The notes beneath the pieces were generated by a model that worked only from the letters and a program-made list of their open reading frames with translations, was not told the DNA's origin and did no database searches. A stretch of DNA of 64,000 nucleotides from Allofournierella_A excrementavium. GTDB lineage: Bacteria; Bacillota; Clostridia; Oscillospirales; Ruminococcaceae. The stretch is taken from NCBI GenBank assembly GCA_019120375.1, contig DWVE01000028.1, positions 1-64,000 of the forward strand, written 5' to 3'. Shown here piece by piece: positions 7,647 through 15,895 of the stretch (the stretch's first letter is position 1; every line of letters begins with the position of its first letter). The translations under genes were made by a program, and so were the position numbers.

Positions 7647-8819
7647 TTTTGCTTTGCGCCTGCGCAGGGCCCACGCGGCCAGCCAGGCCAGCATCCCCGC
7701 CGCCAGCACGCCGCCGGCGGCCAGCCACACCTGGGGGATGGTCCCCACCGCCGCCCCCGCCGAGAGCAAAGGCGAAGCGGCGAGCCCGCCCAGCTGCATG
7801 CTCAGTGAACTGGCGGAGAGCAGGGTGGCCCGCTGGCTGGGAGGAGCCGCCTCGTTCATCAGGCTGGAAGTCAGGTAGTCGCCCCAGCCGACCATGACAT
7901 AAAAGAGGAAATAGGCCGCCACGAACGTCACCGGCGCCCCCGAAGCGCCCAGGGCCATCAGCCCCGCCCCCACCAGGGCGGTGGCCCCCAGCAGCTTTGC
8001 CAGGGTGGGGCGGCGGGTAAGGCGCGGCCCCAGCACCGACCCCGCTGCCGCGGCGTAGAACGCCCCTCCGCCCAGGGCCCCCAGGGCCCATCCGGCGGCG
8101 GAACTGTTCATCAACTGCTCGAACCGGGGCTGATAGAACACCTCCACCGAAAAAAGCGCCGGCGCCAGGGCGGCGGAACAGAGCACCAGCGCCCGCACCA
8201 GGCCCCTGCCCCGCAGGGTGGCGGCCAGCTGGGCCACCGGGTTTGCCTCTCCCTCCTCACCTTCCACCGTGTGCTCCACAAGGCCCGCGCCCAGCGCCAG
8301 CGACGCCGCCACCAGCATCCCTTTCAATGCCAGGGGCGCCCACAGCCGCCCGGTGACAGCATAGGCCCCGCCTCCCGCAAGGCACCCCGCTGCCAGCCCC
8401 ACGCTGTTGAGGGCGCTGATGCGGGCGGTGCACCGGGGCAGCGCCTCCGGCCCGTTTTTGAGCAGGAATTCCTCCACCAACAGCGCGTCCAGGCTGCCGG
8501 AGGAAAAGGCCCGGGCGAGGCCCTGGAACGCCATGGCCGCCAGCACCGCCGCCGTCCCCCGCCCCAGGATAAGCAGCCCCAGGCCGGGCAGCAGCAGCGC
8601 CAGCGAGATGAGAAAGCAGTTTTTGCGGCCCCAGCGGTCCGCCGCCATGCCGCTGGGCAATTCGAACGCCACCGCTGTTGCCGAGTACAGGCCCACCGCC
8701 AGCGGCACGGCGGCCAGGGAGAGGCCCCTGTCCAGCAAAAGCAGGGTGAGCAGCGGCGAGAGCAGGCCGCTGGAAAGGCCGTTGAAAAAGAGCAGCAGCC
8801 CGTGGCGTTTATCGAACAT
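7644..8819 (-). CDS. MFS transporter
   Basis: A 391-residue major facilitator protein with about twelve hydrophobic helices. The MFS motif A lies after helix 2 as GMAADRWGRKNCF. The short C terminus is basic (ALRRRKAK). The family includes drug and metabolite exporters; the substrate cannot be inferred. It is translationally coupled to the winged-helix regulator upstream (11-bp overlap), so that regulator probably controls it. This coupling favours an efflux function induced by the exported compound, but that is inference. Confidence 0.85.
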   Translation of the reverse strand: MFDKRHGLLLFFNGLSSGLLSPLLTLLLLDRGLSLAAVPLAVGLYSATAVAFELPSGMAADRWGRKNCFLISLALLLPGLGLLILGRGTAAVLAAMAFQGLARAFSSGSLDALLVEEFLLKNGPEALPRCTARISALNSVGLAAGCLAGGGAYAVTGRLWAPLALKGMLVAASLALGAGLVEHTVEGEEGEANPVAQLAATLRGRGLVRALVLCSAALAPALFSVEVFYQPRFEQLMNSSAAGWALGALGGGAFYAAAAGSVLGPRLTRRPTLAKLLGATALVGAGLMALGASGAPVTFVAAYFLFYVMVGWGDYLTSSLMNEAAPPSQRATLLSASSLSMQLGGLAASPLLSAGAAVGTIPQVWLAAGGVLAAGMLAWLAAWALRRRKAK

Positions 8820-9384
8820 CGGGGGTCACCTCCGCGGCGTTGTAGGCCATCAGCACATACTCGTAGGCCGCGGCGCCGGGGCGGGGCGTTTCCCTCTCGC
8901 TGAGGAACTCCATCATCCTGCGCTGCAGTTCAATGGCTTCCTCCCTCGTGAGATAGACCACGCCGCTGTGCATGTCCCCCAGGCCCATCACGTCCTCTTC
9001 GGTCAGGCCCTTCTCCCCCGCAAGCCGTTTCAGGCCCTGCACCCCGGCCAGCACCTGCTCCACCGTGCGCTGCAAAAACATCTCCTGGGCCGCATCGTCG
9101 CCGCCGGGGGCCAGCAGCCCCAGCCGCACCGAAACGTTCAGCGCCTTGTAATAGCGGGCGGTGATGCCCCGTATCTGCTCGGTGTGGTCCAGAGCCACCA
9201 CACCCAGCTCCACCAGCTTTTTGATGTGGAAGGTCACCGACGAGGCGGAAATGCCCATCTTGTCCGCCAGTTCCTTGGGCGTCATGGGCCGGCCCGCCAG
9301 CTGCAAAAGGCGCAGGATGTCCTGCCGGGCGGGGTTCATAAAAGCGTTCTGCTTTTCGCGGGTGTCCAGATTGACGACTTCCAT
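8809..9384 (-). CDS. ArsR-like winged-helix transcriptional regulator
   Basis: A 191-residue regulator with an N-terminal ArsR-type winged helix: MNPARQDILRLLQ (helix 1-2), PMTPKELADKMGISASSVTFHIKKLVELGVV (recognition helix) and a wing (DHTEQIRGITARYYKA). A C-terminal helical domain of about 110 residues is of the kind found in longer ArsR-like proteins and has no obvious metal-binding Cys pairs. ATG at 9384 has a GGAGGG site. It overlaps the MFS gene and its promoter carries two matching palindromes, so autorepression is very likely. The effector is unknown. Confidence 0.82.
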   Translation of the reverse strand: MEVVNLDTREKQNAFMNPARQDILRLLQLAGRPMTPKELADKMGISASSVTFHIKKLVELGVVALDHTEQIRGITARYYKALNVSVRLGLLAPGGDDAAQEMFLQRTVEQVLAGVQGLKRLAGEKGLTEEDVMGLGDMHSGVVYLTREEAIELQRRMMEFLSERETPRPGAAAYEYVLMAYNAAEVTPDVR

Positions 9385-9402
9385 GCTCTTCCCTCCATCA
9401 CA

Positions 9403-9449
9403 TTACACGTTGTGTAACGATTATATCATTACACGATGCGTAACGTCAA
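9403..9449 (-). promoter_or_regulatory. Autoregulated promoter with two palindromic operators
   Basis: On the minus strand TTGACG (9444-9449) and a perfect TATAAT (9420-9425) are 18 bp apart. A perfect 15-bp palindrome TTACACGTTGTGTAA (9403-9417) lies over the transcription start. A second copy with two changes, TTACACGATGCGTAA (9429-9443), fills the -35/-10 spacer. Their centres are 26 bp apart. They are the obvious binding sites of the downstream winged-helix regulator. Confidence 0.8.
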
Positions 9450-9642
9450 GAGGGATCTTGCGCTGCCCGCAAAAAAACGCTGGCGGGCCCCTGACGGAGC
9501 CCGCCGGTGTTTGCACAGGGCGGTCAAAATCGATATTCCCCGCTGCCATGGCCCAGGCGGGGCCCCAGCGAAAGTTTGCGCAAACAAAGTTTCGCGGGGA
9601 AAAGGAGCCGCCGTGCAAGTGAACGCACCGGCGGCTTTTTTG
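9450..9642. other. Structured intergenic region, possible small RNA
   Basis: About 190 bp without a gene, but dense in hairpins. On the minus strand an intrinsic terminator lies at 9471-9507 (GGCGGGC stem then seven T). On the plus strand another lies at 9606-9641 (8-bp stem then six T). Between them are a CCCCGC/GCGGGG stem (about 9538-9562) and a GCGAAA/TTTCGC stem enclosing a GTTTGCGCAAAC palindrome. There is no coding frame on which I would insist. Terminators with no gene before them suggest an unannotated small transcript on either strand. Confidence 0.35.
9606..9641 (+). terminator. Plus-strand intrinsic terminator without an upstream gene
   Basis: An 8-bp GC stem (9606-9613 with 9629-9636) with a 15-nt loop runs into a T tract (9636-9641). 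No plus-strand gene precedes it, which is the main argument for a small transcript here. Confidence 0.55.
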
Positions 9643-9680
9643 CAAAAAAGCCGCCGCAAGCGATGCACAGCTTGCGGCGG
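9643..9680 (-). terminator. Terminator of the tRNA operon
   Basis: An 11-bp perfect stem (9651-9661 with 9670-9680) and 8-nt loop is followed on the minus strand by CTTTTTTG. It lies 3 bp past the CCA end of tRNA-Gln. Confidence 0.88.
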
Positions 9681-9682
9681 TG

Positions 9683-9757
9683 TGGTTGGGTTGGCGGGAT
9701 TCGAACCCACGCATGCGGGAGTCAAAGTCCCGTGCCTTACCGCTTGGCGACAACCCA
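9683..9757 (-). tRNA. tRNA-Gln (anticodon UUG)
   Basis: The minus strand folds as a cloverleaf: acceptor TGGGTTG/CAACCCA, discriminator A and encoded CCA. The anticodon loop is CTTTGAC with anticodon TTG on a CGGGA/TCCCG stem, and the T arm carries GGTTCGAATCC. It is third and last in the Arg-His-Gln operon. Confidence 0.95.
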
Positions 9758-9808
9758 GCTTATTTATAGAAAAAAGCGAACTCTTTCGAGTTCGCTTTCC
9801 CTGTAATG

Positions 9809-9886
<78 letters not shown>

Positions 9887-9892
9887 ACATAT

Positions 9893-9969
<77 letters not shown>

Positions 9970-10005
9970 CTGAAAGTTCAGGTCTCAGCGAAGCGCTGCT
10001 TGAAT

Positions 10006-10034
10006 ATCATACTATGCGAAAGAGCAAAAGTCAA
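10006..10034 (-). promoter_or_regulatory. Promoter of the tRNA Arg-His-Gln operon
   Basis: TTGACT (10029-10034) and TATGAT (10006-10011) on the minus strand with exactly 17 bp between them, 36 bp before the first tRNA. Confidence 0.85.
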
Positions 10035-10085
10035 GGCTTTGTAAAAAGTTTTTCTTTTCTGCCTATGGTCTTGCCGCAAAGAATA

Positions 10086-10094
10086 TGCTATACT
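10086..10094 (+). promoter_or_regulatory. Extended -10 promoter of ppa
   Basis: TG-C-TATACT (TG at 10086, hexamer 10089-10094) forms an extended -10. The -35 region is weak, as is usual for this promoter type. It is divergent from the tRNA promoter. Confidence 0.55.
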
Positions 10095-10156
10095 GATAGC
10101 AAACGAGGGGCTGCGGCGCACTTTGCCGCCCGGCCTGGAAAGGAAGTTTTGTACTA

Positions 10157-10690
10157 ATGTCGAACATCTGGCATGATATGAACCCCGCCCGCATCACCGC
10201 CGAAGACTTTGTCGCCGTGATCGAGATCGAGAAGGGCTCGAAGAAGAAATACGAGCTGGACAAGGAGACCGGCCTCATCATTCTGGACCGCATCCTCTAC
10301 ACCTCCACCCACTACCCCGCCAACTACGGTCTCATCCCCCGCACCCTGTCGGACGACGGCGACCCGCTGGACGTTCTGGTGCTGTGCAGCGAGGTCATCC
10401 AGCCCATGAGCCTGGTGCGCTGCTACCCCATCGGTGTGTTCACCATGCTGGACGGCGGCAAGCTGGACGAGAAGATCATCGCCATCCCCTTCAGCGACCC
10501 CACCTACAATTCCTACCACGACATCAGCGAGCTGCCCAGCCATCTGTTCAGCGAGATGCGCCACTTCTTCCAGGTGTACAAGAACCTGGAGGGCAAAGAG
10601 ACGGTGGTCAACGAGGAGCAGGGCCGCGAAGCCGCGATGGAGATCATCGACAAATGCCGCGAGGCCTACATCGAGCACTATTGCAAATAA
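10157..10690 (+). CDS. ppa: Inorganic pyrophosphatase (family I)
   Basis: A 177-residue soluble cytoplasmic enzyme that hydrolyses pyrophosphate to two phosphates and so pulls biosynthetic reactions forward. The family I signature D-G-D-P-L-D-V-L-V-L (metal-binding aspartates) lies near residue 73-82. YELDKETGLIILDR and HYPANYGLIPRT provide further active-site residues. Length and order match bacterial family I enzymes. AAAGGAAG precedes the ATG at 10157. Single gene, closed by a strong terminator. Confidence 0.95.
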   Translation: MSNIWHDMNPARITAEDFVAVIEIEKGSKKKYELDKETGLIILDRILYTSTHYPANYGLIPRTLSDDGDPLDVLVLCSEVIQPMSLVRCYPIGVFTMLDGGKLDEKIIAIPFSDPTYNSYHDISELPSHLFSEMRHFFQVYKNLEGKETVVNEEQGREAAMEIIDKCREAYIEHYCK

Positions 10691-10702
10691 TTTTTCGCGC
10701 AC

Positions 10703-10737
10703 AGAAGCCCCGGGCCGCATGGCCCGGGGCTTCTTTC
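10703..10737. terminator. Bidirectional terminator ppa / MATE
   Basis: A 14-bp perfect stem (10703-10716 with 10721-10734), 4-nt loop, then TTC on the plus strand. It also overlaps the end of the convergent MATE gene. Confidence 0.85.
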
Positions 10738-12100
10738 ATTGGACGCAGATCTGCTGTTTTCTGGTCAGCCGCGCAAGGAACACCAGGAAGATGCCGGTGA
10801 GGATGACGCCCTTGAAGATGCTGGAGATGGAGATGCTCCACCACACGCCGGAAAGGCCCAGGGCCGTGGCGCTGAGGGCCATGGCCGCGGGGATGCGCAG
10901 GCCGGTGAACACGATGCTCACCGCGCTGGAGGGCAGGGTGTTGCCAAAGCCCGCGTAGGCGCCGCCTACCAATATCTCCCAGCACATGAACAGTTCGGAA
11001 TAGCCCAGGATGACCAGGTAGTCCACGCCCATGGGCAGCACGTCCGCCTCCGGGATGAAGAAGCGGAAGATGGGCGCGGCGCAGAACACCAGCAGGGCGG
11101 TGCAGAGAATGCCCCAAATGGTCATGAGCAGGAACGCCGCGCCGAAACCCCGACGCGCCCGGCGCAGGTTGCCCGCGCCGCAGTTCTGGGCGATGAAGCT
11201 GTTCACCGCGGCGGCAAAGCCGTCGGCGGTCATCCAGCTGATGGACTCGATCTGGCTGCCCACCTTCTGCACCGCCACCGCCGCATCGCCCCAGCCGGCC
11301 ACCAGCCGGGCGATGACCATGCCGATGAGCGGGAAGATGATGTTCATCGCGGTGGCCGGGCCGCTCACTTTGGAGATGGCCGCCAGCTCGCTGCGCACGG
11401 CGGGCCGCTTGAGGTGGACGTGGGCGAACAGGGTCTGGTCCTGCACCGCGTAGCGGGCCAGCAGGGCGAACACGATGCCCTGGGCGGTGACGGTGGCCAC
11501 CGCCGCGCCCGCAACGCCCCACTTGGGGAAGGGCCCCACGCCGAAGATGAGCACCGGGTCCAGCACGATGTTGGCCCCCAGGCCCACCGCCATGGCGAAG
11601 AAGGGGGTGCGGCTGTTGCCGGTGGCGTTGATGAGGGCCACCAGCACCTGATTGATGAAGGAGAAGAACATGCCGAAGCCCACGATGATGAGGTAGGCCC
11701 GGGCCTGGGCCTCCACCTCAGCGCTGTTCAGCCGGAAGAAGCCGATCAGCGGCCCCGCCCCCACGAACATCGCCACCGTGTAGACCAGCGACATCACGCC
11801 GCCCATCTGCAGCGCCGCTGCGGCATAGCGCCCGGCGGCCTCGATGTCGCCCGCGCCGATGCTCTGGGCCACCTTGACCTGGCCGCCCATGCGGGGCAGC
11901 ACCGCCATGCCGTTGGACAGCCACATGAACATGCCCGCCGCGCCCACGGCGGCCACGGCGCCCGCGCCCACCCGGCCGATCCAGATCATGTCGGTCAGGT
12001 TGTAGGCCATCTGCACCAGCTGGCTGCCCATGATGGGCAGTGCCAGCAAAGTCAGAGAGCGCAGGATGTTCCCTTTCAAAAGATCCACTTGTCTTGCCAT
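10736..12100 (-). CDS. MATE-family multidrug/cation antiporter
   Basis: A 454-residue integral membrane exporter of the MATE/NorM family with two six-helix halves. The start MARQVDLLKGNILRSLTLLALPIMGSQLVQMAYNLTDMIWIGRVG is the classic MATE N-terminal helix with the NLTD motif. The second half has the partner motif SQIESISWMTADGFAAAVNSFIAQNCGAG. Such proteins exchange Na+ or H+ for organic cations, including fluoroquinolones. The start has GAGGGG. It follows the pentapeptide-repeat gene by 37 bp with no terminator, so the two are probably co-transcribed. Confidence 0.92.
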   Translation of the reverse strand: MARQVDLLKGNILRSLTLLALPIMGSQLVQMAYNLTDMIWIGRVGAGAVAAVGAAGMFMWLSNGMAVLPRMGGQVKVAQSIGAGDIEAAGRYAAAALQMGGVMSLVYTVAMFVGAGPLIGFFRLNSAEVEAQARAYLIIVGFGMFFSFINQVLVALINATGNSRTPFFAMAVGLGANIVLDPVLIFGVGPFPKWGVAGAAVATVTAQGIVFALLARYAVQDQTLFAHVHLKRPAVRSELAAISKVSGPATAMNIIFPLIGMVIARLVAGWGDAAVAVQKVGSQIESISWMTADGFAAAVNSFIAQNCGAGNLRRARRGFGAAFLLMTIWGILCTALLVFCAAPIFRFFIPEADVLPMGVDYLVILGYSELFMCWEILVGGAYAGFGNTLPSSAVSIVFTGLRIPAAMALSATALGLSGVWWSISISSIFKGVILTGIFLVFLARLTRKQQICVQ

Positions 12101-12137
12101 GATTCCCCTCTTTTCTCCTCGGTAAAAAAATCGCGTT

Positions 12138-12797
12138 TCAGCGCACGGTCACGCCCAGCAGGCGGGCAAGCTCCGCCGCCTGCCGCACATTGACCGTTGC
12201 GCCTTTGAGTTCCGCGGCGACGTCGCTCACCACCACGCCCTCCAGCTCGCTGTCGGTGAAATCCAGCCCCGCCAGCGGCGTTTTGAAAAAGCTGGTGCGG
12301 AAAAATTTGCTGCGCGCCAGCATAAGCCCCTTGTGCCGCCATTCACTGAGGCTGGCGGCGGAAAAATCGCACTCCTCCAGGCGCACGCGCTCCACGCTGG
12401 CGCCGGTGAAGTTCGCTTCGGTGAAGTTGCACCCCTCCAGCCGCACATGGGCAAGGCGGCAGTCCGGCAGGGATGCCGCCACCGCCTTGACCCCCTGCAG
12501 CTGACAGCGCAGGAAGTAAACTTCGCCGGCCCGCACCGCCGAAAGCTCGCAGTGTTTGAGCCGGCAGTCCACAAAGCTTGCCGCCCGCAGGTCGGCCCCG
12601 GTGAAGCGGCAGCCCTCGAACAGGCACTGTTCAAAGCGCATCTCCCGCAGTGTTTCGCCGCAGAGGTCCAGCCCGCAGAAATGCCAGCGGGCCAGCGGCT
12701 CCTGCCTTGCGGCGGCCATGGCGGCGAGTTCCTCGCCCCGTTCCGCCGTTTCCAGCCCTTCGGGCAGCGCCGGCGGCAGGATGGGCTTTTCTTTCAT
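12138..12797 (-). CDS. Pentapeptide-repeat protein, Qnr-like
   Basis: A 219-residue protein made largely of A/C-x-L/F-x-x pentapeptides (for example CLFEGCRFTGADLRAASF and CNFTEANFTGASV), which fold as a right-handed four-sided beta helix. The C-terminal tail (ELKGATVNVRQAAELARLLGVTV) matches the end of Qnr-like proteins, and the length equals theirs (about 218). Qnr proteins mimic DNA and protect gyrase from quinolones. Most chromosomal relatives have no tested role. The ATG at 12797 has GAGGAGG; the open frame upstream lies in the galU terminator. It precedes a MATE exporter. Confidence 0.85.
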   Translation of the reverse strand: MKEKPILPPALPEGLETAERGEELAAMAAARQEPLARWHFCGLDLCGETLREMRFEQCLFEGCRFTGADLRAASFVDCRLKHCELSAVRAGEVYFLRCQLQGVKAVAASLPDCRLAHVRLEGCNFTEANFTGASVERVRLEECDFSAASLSEWRHKGLMLARSKFFRTSFFKTPLAGLDFTDSELEGVVVSDVAAELKGATVNVRQAAELARLLGVTVR

Positions 12798-12824
12798 TCC
12801 CGTTCCTCCTCTAAACACAGGCAA

Positions 12825-12855
12825 AGGGAACGGTCGGCAAAGCCGGCCGTTCCCT
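12825..12855 (-). terminator. Hairpin after the nucleotidyltransferase gene
   Basis: A 9-bp stem (12825-12833 with 12847-12855) with an inner CGGC/GCCG stem, followed on the minus strand only by TTTGCC, lies 25 bp past the stop. Probable terminator with a weak T tract. Confidence 0.55.
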
Positions 12856-12879
12856 GCATGGTCTGCTTTTGGGAAACGA

Positions 12880-13803
12880 TCACTTCCACAGCGGGGTGGG
12901 ATACAGCCCGTCGGCCACTTTCTGGGCCAGGGCAGCCACAACGCCGGGCTTGTCCTCCTTGTAGGTCACGCCGTACCACTTGTCGGCGCTGTGCAGCACG
13001 GTCACCTTCGCGGTGCCCTCGGTGAGCATCTGGCCCACGACGGTGGGCAGCAGGAACTCGGTCTTCAGGGGGTTGGGGGTGCTGGCCAGCTCCTGCATGA
13101 AGGGCACAAAGCGGGTCTTCAGCTCGCCCACGAAGCTGGGGTCAAAGCCCCACAGGTTCATGGAAACAGGGGTGTCCGCGGGCACGTCGGTCCAGGTGGC
13201 GCCGTCGTCTTCGGTGAAGTGGATGCCGCCCTCGTAGGTGCCGATCTTGGTGCGCTCCACCACGTTGACCAGGTGGCCGTTCTCATCCACCTGGCACAGG
13301 CCGCGGGCCACAGTGCCGTGCTCGGTGACGGTGCTGTCCAGCCGGTAGGCCACCATGCCGTACTTGCCCACGCCGCACCCGTCGCTGGCCAGGTAGTCGT
13401 AGATGGTCTTGAAGGCGGAGGGGCCGTAGTAGTCGTCGGCGTTGATCACGGCGAAGGGCGCGTCCAGCACGTCCCGGGCCGCCAGGATGGCATGGCCGGT
13501 GCCCAGGGGCTTCTCACGGCCTTCGGGCAGGGTGCAGCCCTCGGGCAGGTCGTCCAGCTGCTGGTAGGCATAGCGCACTTCCATGAACTTCTCGGCGCGC
13601 TGGCCCACGGTCTCCTTGAAGGCCTCTTCGATCTCGTGCTTGATGATGAACACCACGGTCTCGAAACCGGCGCGCTTGGCGTCGTAGAGCGAGTAGTCCA
13701 TGATGACCTCGCCGCTGGGGCCCACCGGGTCGATCTGCTTGAGGCCGCCGTAACGGCTGCCCATACCGGCAGCCAGCACCACTAAGATAGGTTTCTTCTG
13801 CAT
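12880..13803 (-). CDS. Sugar-phosphate nucleotidyltransferase (UDP-glucose pyrophosphorylase-like)
   Basis: A 307-residue nucleotidyltransferase with the NTP-binding loop LAAGMGSRYGGLKQ at residues 10-23, PLGTGHAILAA as the sugar/base contact, and NADDYYG supplying the metal-binding Asp pair. The fold is that of GalU/GlmU-type enzymes that make NDP-sugars from NTP and sugar 1-phosphate. It lies 41 bp after galE in the same operon, which favours UDP-glucose or a related UDP-sugar, but substrate is inferred. The ribosome site is AAGGGAG before the ATG at 13803. Confidence 0.82.
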   Translation of the reverse strand: MQKKPILVVLAAGMGSRYGGLKQIDPVGPSGEVIMDYSLYDAKRAGFETVVFIIKHEIEEAFKETVGQRAEKFMEVRYAYQQLDDLPEGCTLPEGREKPLGTGHAILAARDVLDAPFAVINADDYYGPSAFKTIYDYLASDGCGVGKYGMVAYRLDSTVTEHGTVARGLCQVDENGHLVNVVERTKIGTYEGGIHFTEDDGATWTDVPADTPVSMNLWGFDPSFVGELKTRFVPFMQELASTPNPLKTEFLLPTVVGQMLTEGTAKVTVLHSADKWYGVTYKEDKPGVVAALAQKVADGLYPTPLWK

Positions 13804-13844
13804 GTTCGTTATCTCCCTTCGTTGTTTGGCGTGTTGTGTATCGC

Positions 13845-14864
13845 TCAGCCCTTATAGCCGTTGGGGTTCATGCTCTGCCACTTCCAGCTGTCCGCGCACA
13901 TCTCCTCGATGCCGTACTGCGCCTGCCAGCCCAGCTCGTTCTTGGCCTTGGCGGGGTCGGCGTAAACGGTGGCGATGTCGCCGGGGCGGCGGGGGTCGAT
14001 GACGTAGGGCAGGGTCTTGCCGCAGGCCTTCTCATAGGCCTTGATGACGTCCAGCACGCTGTAGCCCTTGCCGGTGCCCAGGTTGCAGATGAACAGGCCG
14101 GGCTTCTGCTCCAGCTTCTTGATGGCGGCCACGTGGCCCTTGGCCAGGTCCACCACATGGATGTAGTCGCGCACGCCGGTGCCGTCCGGGGTGGGATAGT
14201 CGTTGCCGAACACATGCACCTTTTCCAGCGCGCCCACGGCCACCTTGGCGATGTAGGGCACGAGGTTATTGGGGATGCCGTTGGGGTCCTCGCCGATCAG
14301 GCCGCTCTTGTGGGCGCCGATGGGGTTGAAGTAGCGCAGCAGCGCCACGTTCATCTCGGGGTAGGCCTTGCAGCAGTCGGTGAGCATCATCTCGTTCATC
14401 AGCTTGCTGGTGCCGTAGGGGTTGGTGGTGCCGCCCACGCGGCAGTTCTCATCGATGGGCACCTTCTCCGGGTCGCCGTAGACGGTGGCGGAGGAGGAGA
14501 ACACCAGATTGTTCACGCCGTGGCGGCGCATGGCAGCCAGCACGGTGAGGGTGGTGGTGAGGTTGTTGGTGTAGTACTCGATGGGCTTGCCCACGCTCTC
14601 GCCCACCGCCTTGTAAGCGGCGAACTGGATCACCGAGTCAATGTCCGGGTTCTGCGCGAACAGCTGCTCCACCTTTTCCGCGTCGGTGAGGTCGACCTCC
14701 ACAAAGCGGAAATCCTTGCCGGAGATCTCCTTCACCCGGCGCACCGCCTCCGGGCAGGAGTTGTAGTAGTTGTCGGCCACGACGATGTCATAGCCGGCCG
14801 CCAGAAGTTCCACGCAGGTATGACTGCCAATGTAACCTGCGCCGCCGCACACTAAAATACTCAT
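13845..14864 (-). CDS. galE: UDP-glucose 4-epimerase
   Basis: A 339-residue extended short-chain dehydrogenase. The NAD-binding GGAGYIGSH is at residues 7-15, the catalytic Ser lies in FSSSATVYG (about 122-130) and the Tyr-x-x-x-Lys in YGTSK (about 147-151). It interconverts UDP-glucose and UDP-galactose in the Leloir pathway and cell-surface sugar supply. The start at 14864 has AAAGGAG. Nine upstream codons in frame are not needed. Single good promoter upstream; the nucleotidyltransferase follows. Confidence 0.95.
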   Translation of the reverse strand: MSILVCGGAGYIGSHTCVELLAAGYDIVVADNYYNSCPEAVRRVKEISGKDFRFVEVDLTDAEKVEQLFAQNPDIDSVIQFAAYKAVGESVGKPIEYYTNNLTTTLTVLAAMRRHGVNNLVFSSSATVYGDPEKVPIDENCRVGGTTNPYGTSKLMNEMMLTDCCKAYPEMNVALLRYFNPIGAHKSGLIGEDPNGIPNNLVPYIAKVAVGALEKVHVFGNDYPTPDGTGVRDYIHVVDLAKGHVAAIKKLEQKPGLFICNLGTGKGYSVLDVIKAYEKACGKTLPYVIDPRRPGDIATVYADPAKAKNELGWQAQYGIEEMCADSWKWQSMNPNGYKG

Positions 14865-14902
14865 GCTGTTGCTCCTTTCCCTTCCGGGCATTTTATACTT
14901 TA

Positions 14903-14931
14903 ACTATACCCCACGCCGGGGTGAAAAGCAA
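14903..14931 (-). promoter_or_regulatory. Promoter of galE operon
   Basis: TTGCTT (14926-14931) and TATAGT (14903-14908) on the minus strand with 17 bp spacing. Confidence 0.6.
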
Positions 14932-14944
14932 GAGAAACAGGGCC

Positions 14945-15895
14945 TCAGAGGACCCCCAGGCTGCGCCACAAAAAGATCCAGAAAGTCAGGCTCACGCTGG
15001 AGGCCAGCGTTGTGAGCATGACGGTGGTGCCGGCCAGGGCCGCGTCGCCGCCGAGGCTGCGGGTCATCACGTAGCTGGTGGGGGTGCAGGGCGAGCCCAG
15101 CATCACGATGAGGCCCATGAACATCTGCTCCCGGAAGCCCAGGGCCGCGCCCAGCGGCAGGAACACCGCGGGCAGCACCACCAGCTTCACCGTCGAGGCG
15201 ATGAGCGCCAGCCGGGAGGTGCCCAGCGCCGCCTTGAAATCGAAGGTCACGCCGATGGCCACCAGCGCCAGCGGCGTGGTCAGGCCGGCCAGATTTTCCA
15301 GCGTGCGGTCCAGCACGGTGGGCACCGGCAGGCGGATGAGCGCCGCCGCAAAGCCCGCCAGAATGCCCAGGATGATGGGGTTGGTGGCCACGCCTTTGGC
15401 CGCGCCGGCAAGGCGCGCTTTCAGCGGCTGGCCGCCCGCGTCCTCCCCTTCCAGGGTGAGCACCGCCACCGCGAACAGGTTGAACAGCGGCACGCTGCCC
15501 AAAATCATCAGCCCGGCCATGCCGGCGGAGCCGTAGATGTTCTGGATGAAGGCAAGGCCCAGGATGGCGGCGCTGGAGCGGTAGCAGGCCTGCACGAAGG
15601 CGCCCACGCTGCCCTTTGGCCGCACGAAGCGGTGGGCCAGCGCCCAGATGACCAGGATGCCCGCCAGGGTGGCCCCCGCGCAGAAGGCCAGATACGTGCC
15701 GTCGAAGCTGTGGTAAATATCCACCGCGCGGATCTGCTCGAAGAGCATCAGCGGCAGAGTGACCTTGAAGACGAACTTGTCGGCCACATCGGCAAAGTGC
15801 CGGTCCAGCAGGCCCAGCCGCCGCAGCCCCAGGCCCGCCGCCATGGTGAGGAAGATGGGCAGGGATGCGTTCACGCTGTAAACGAAGGATTCCAA
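14945..15895 (-). CDS. AEC-family transporter (auxin efflux carrier type)
   Basis: A 316-residue membrane protein with about ten hydrophobic helices of the AEC/BASS-like fold. Visible family blocks are SLPIFLTMAAGLGLRRLGLLDR near the start, FVFKVTLPLMLFEQI and the final TLASSVSLTFWIFL helix. Bacterial members export or import small organic anions such as malate. The substrate is unknown. The start is a TTG at 15895 behind GGGGGCAGGC. It is a single gene with a weak upstream promoter (TACAAT at about 15921). Confidence 0.85.
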   Translation of the reverse strand: MESFVYSVNASLPIFLTMAAGLGLRRLGLLDRHFADVADKFVFKVTLPLMLFEQIRAVDIYHSFDGTYLAFCAGATLAGILVIWALAHRFVRPKGSVGAFVQACYRSSAAILGLAFIQNIYGSAGMAGLMILGSVPLFNLFAVAVLTLEGEDAGGQPLKARLAGAAKGVATNPIILGILAGFAAALIRLPVPTVLDRTLENLAGLTTPLALVAIGVTFDFKAALGTSRLALIASTVKLVVLPAVFLPLGAALGFREQMFMGLIVMLGSPCTPTSYVMTRSLGGDAALAGTTVMLTTLASSVSLTFWIFLWRSLGVL

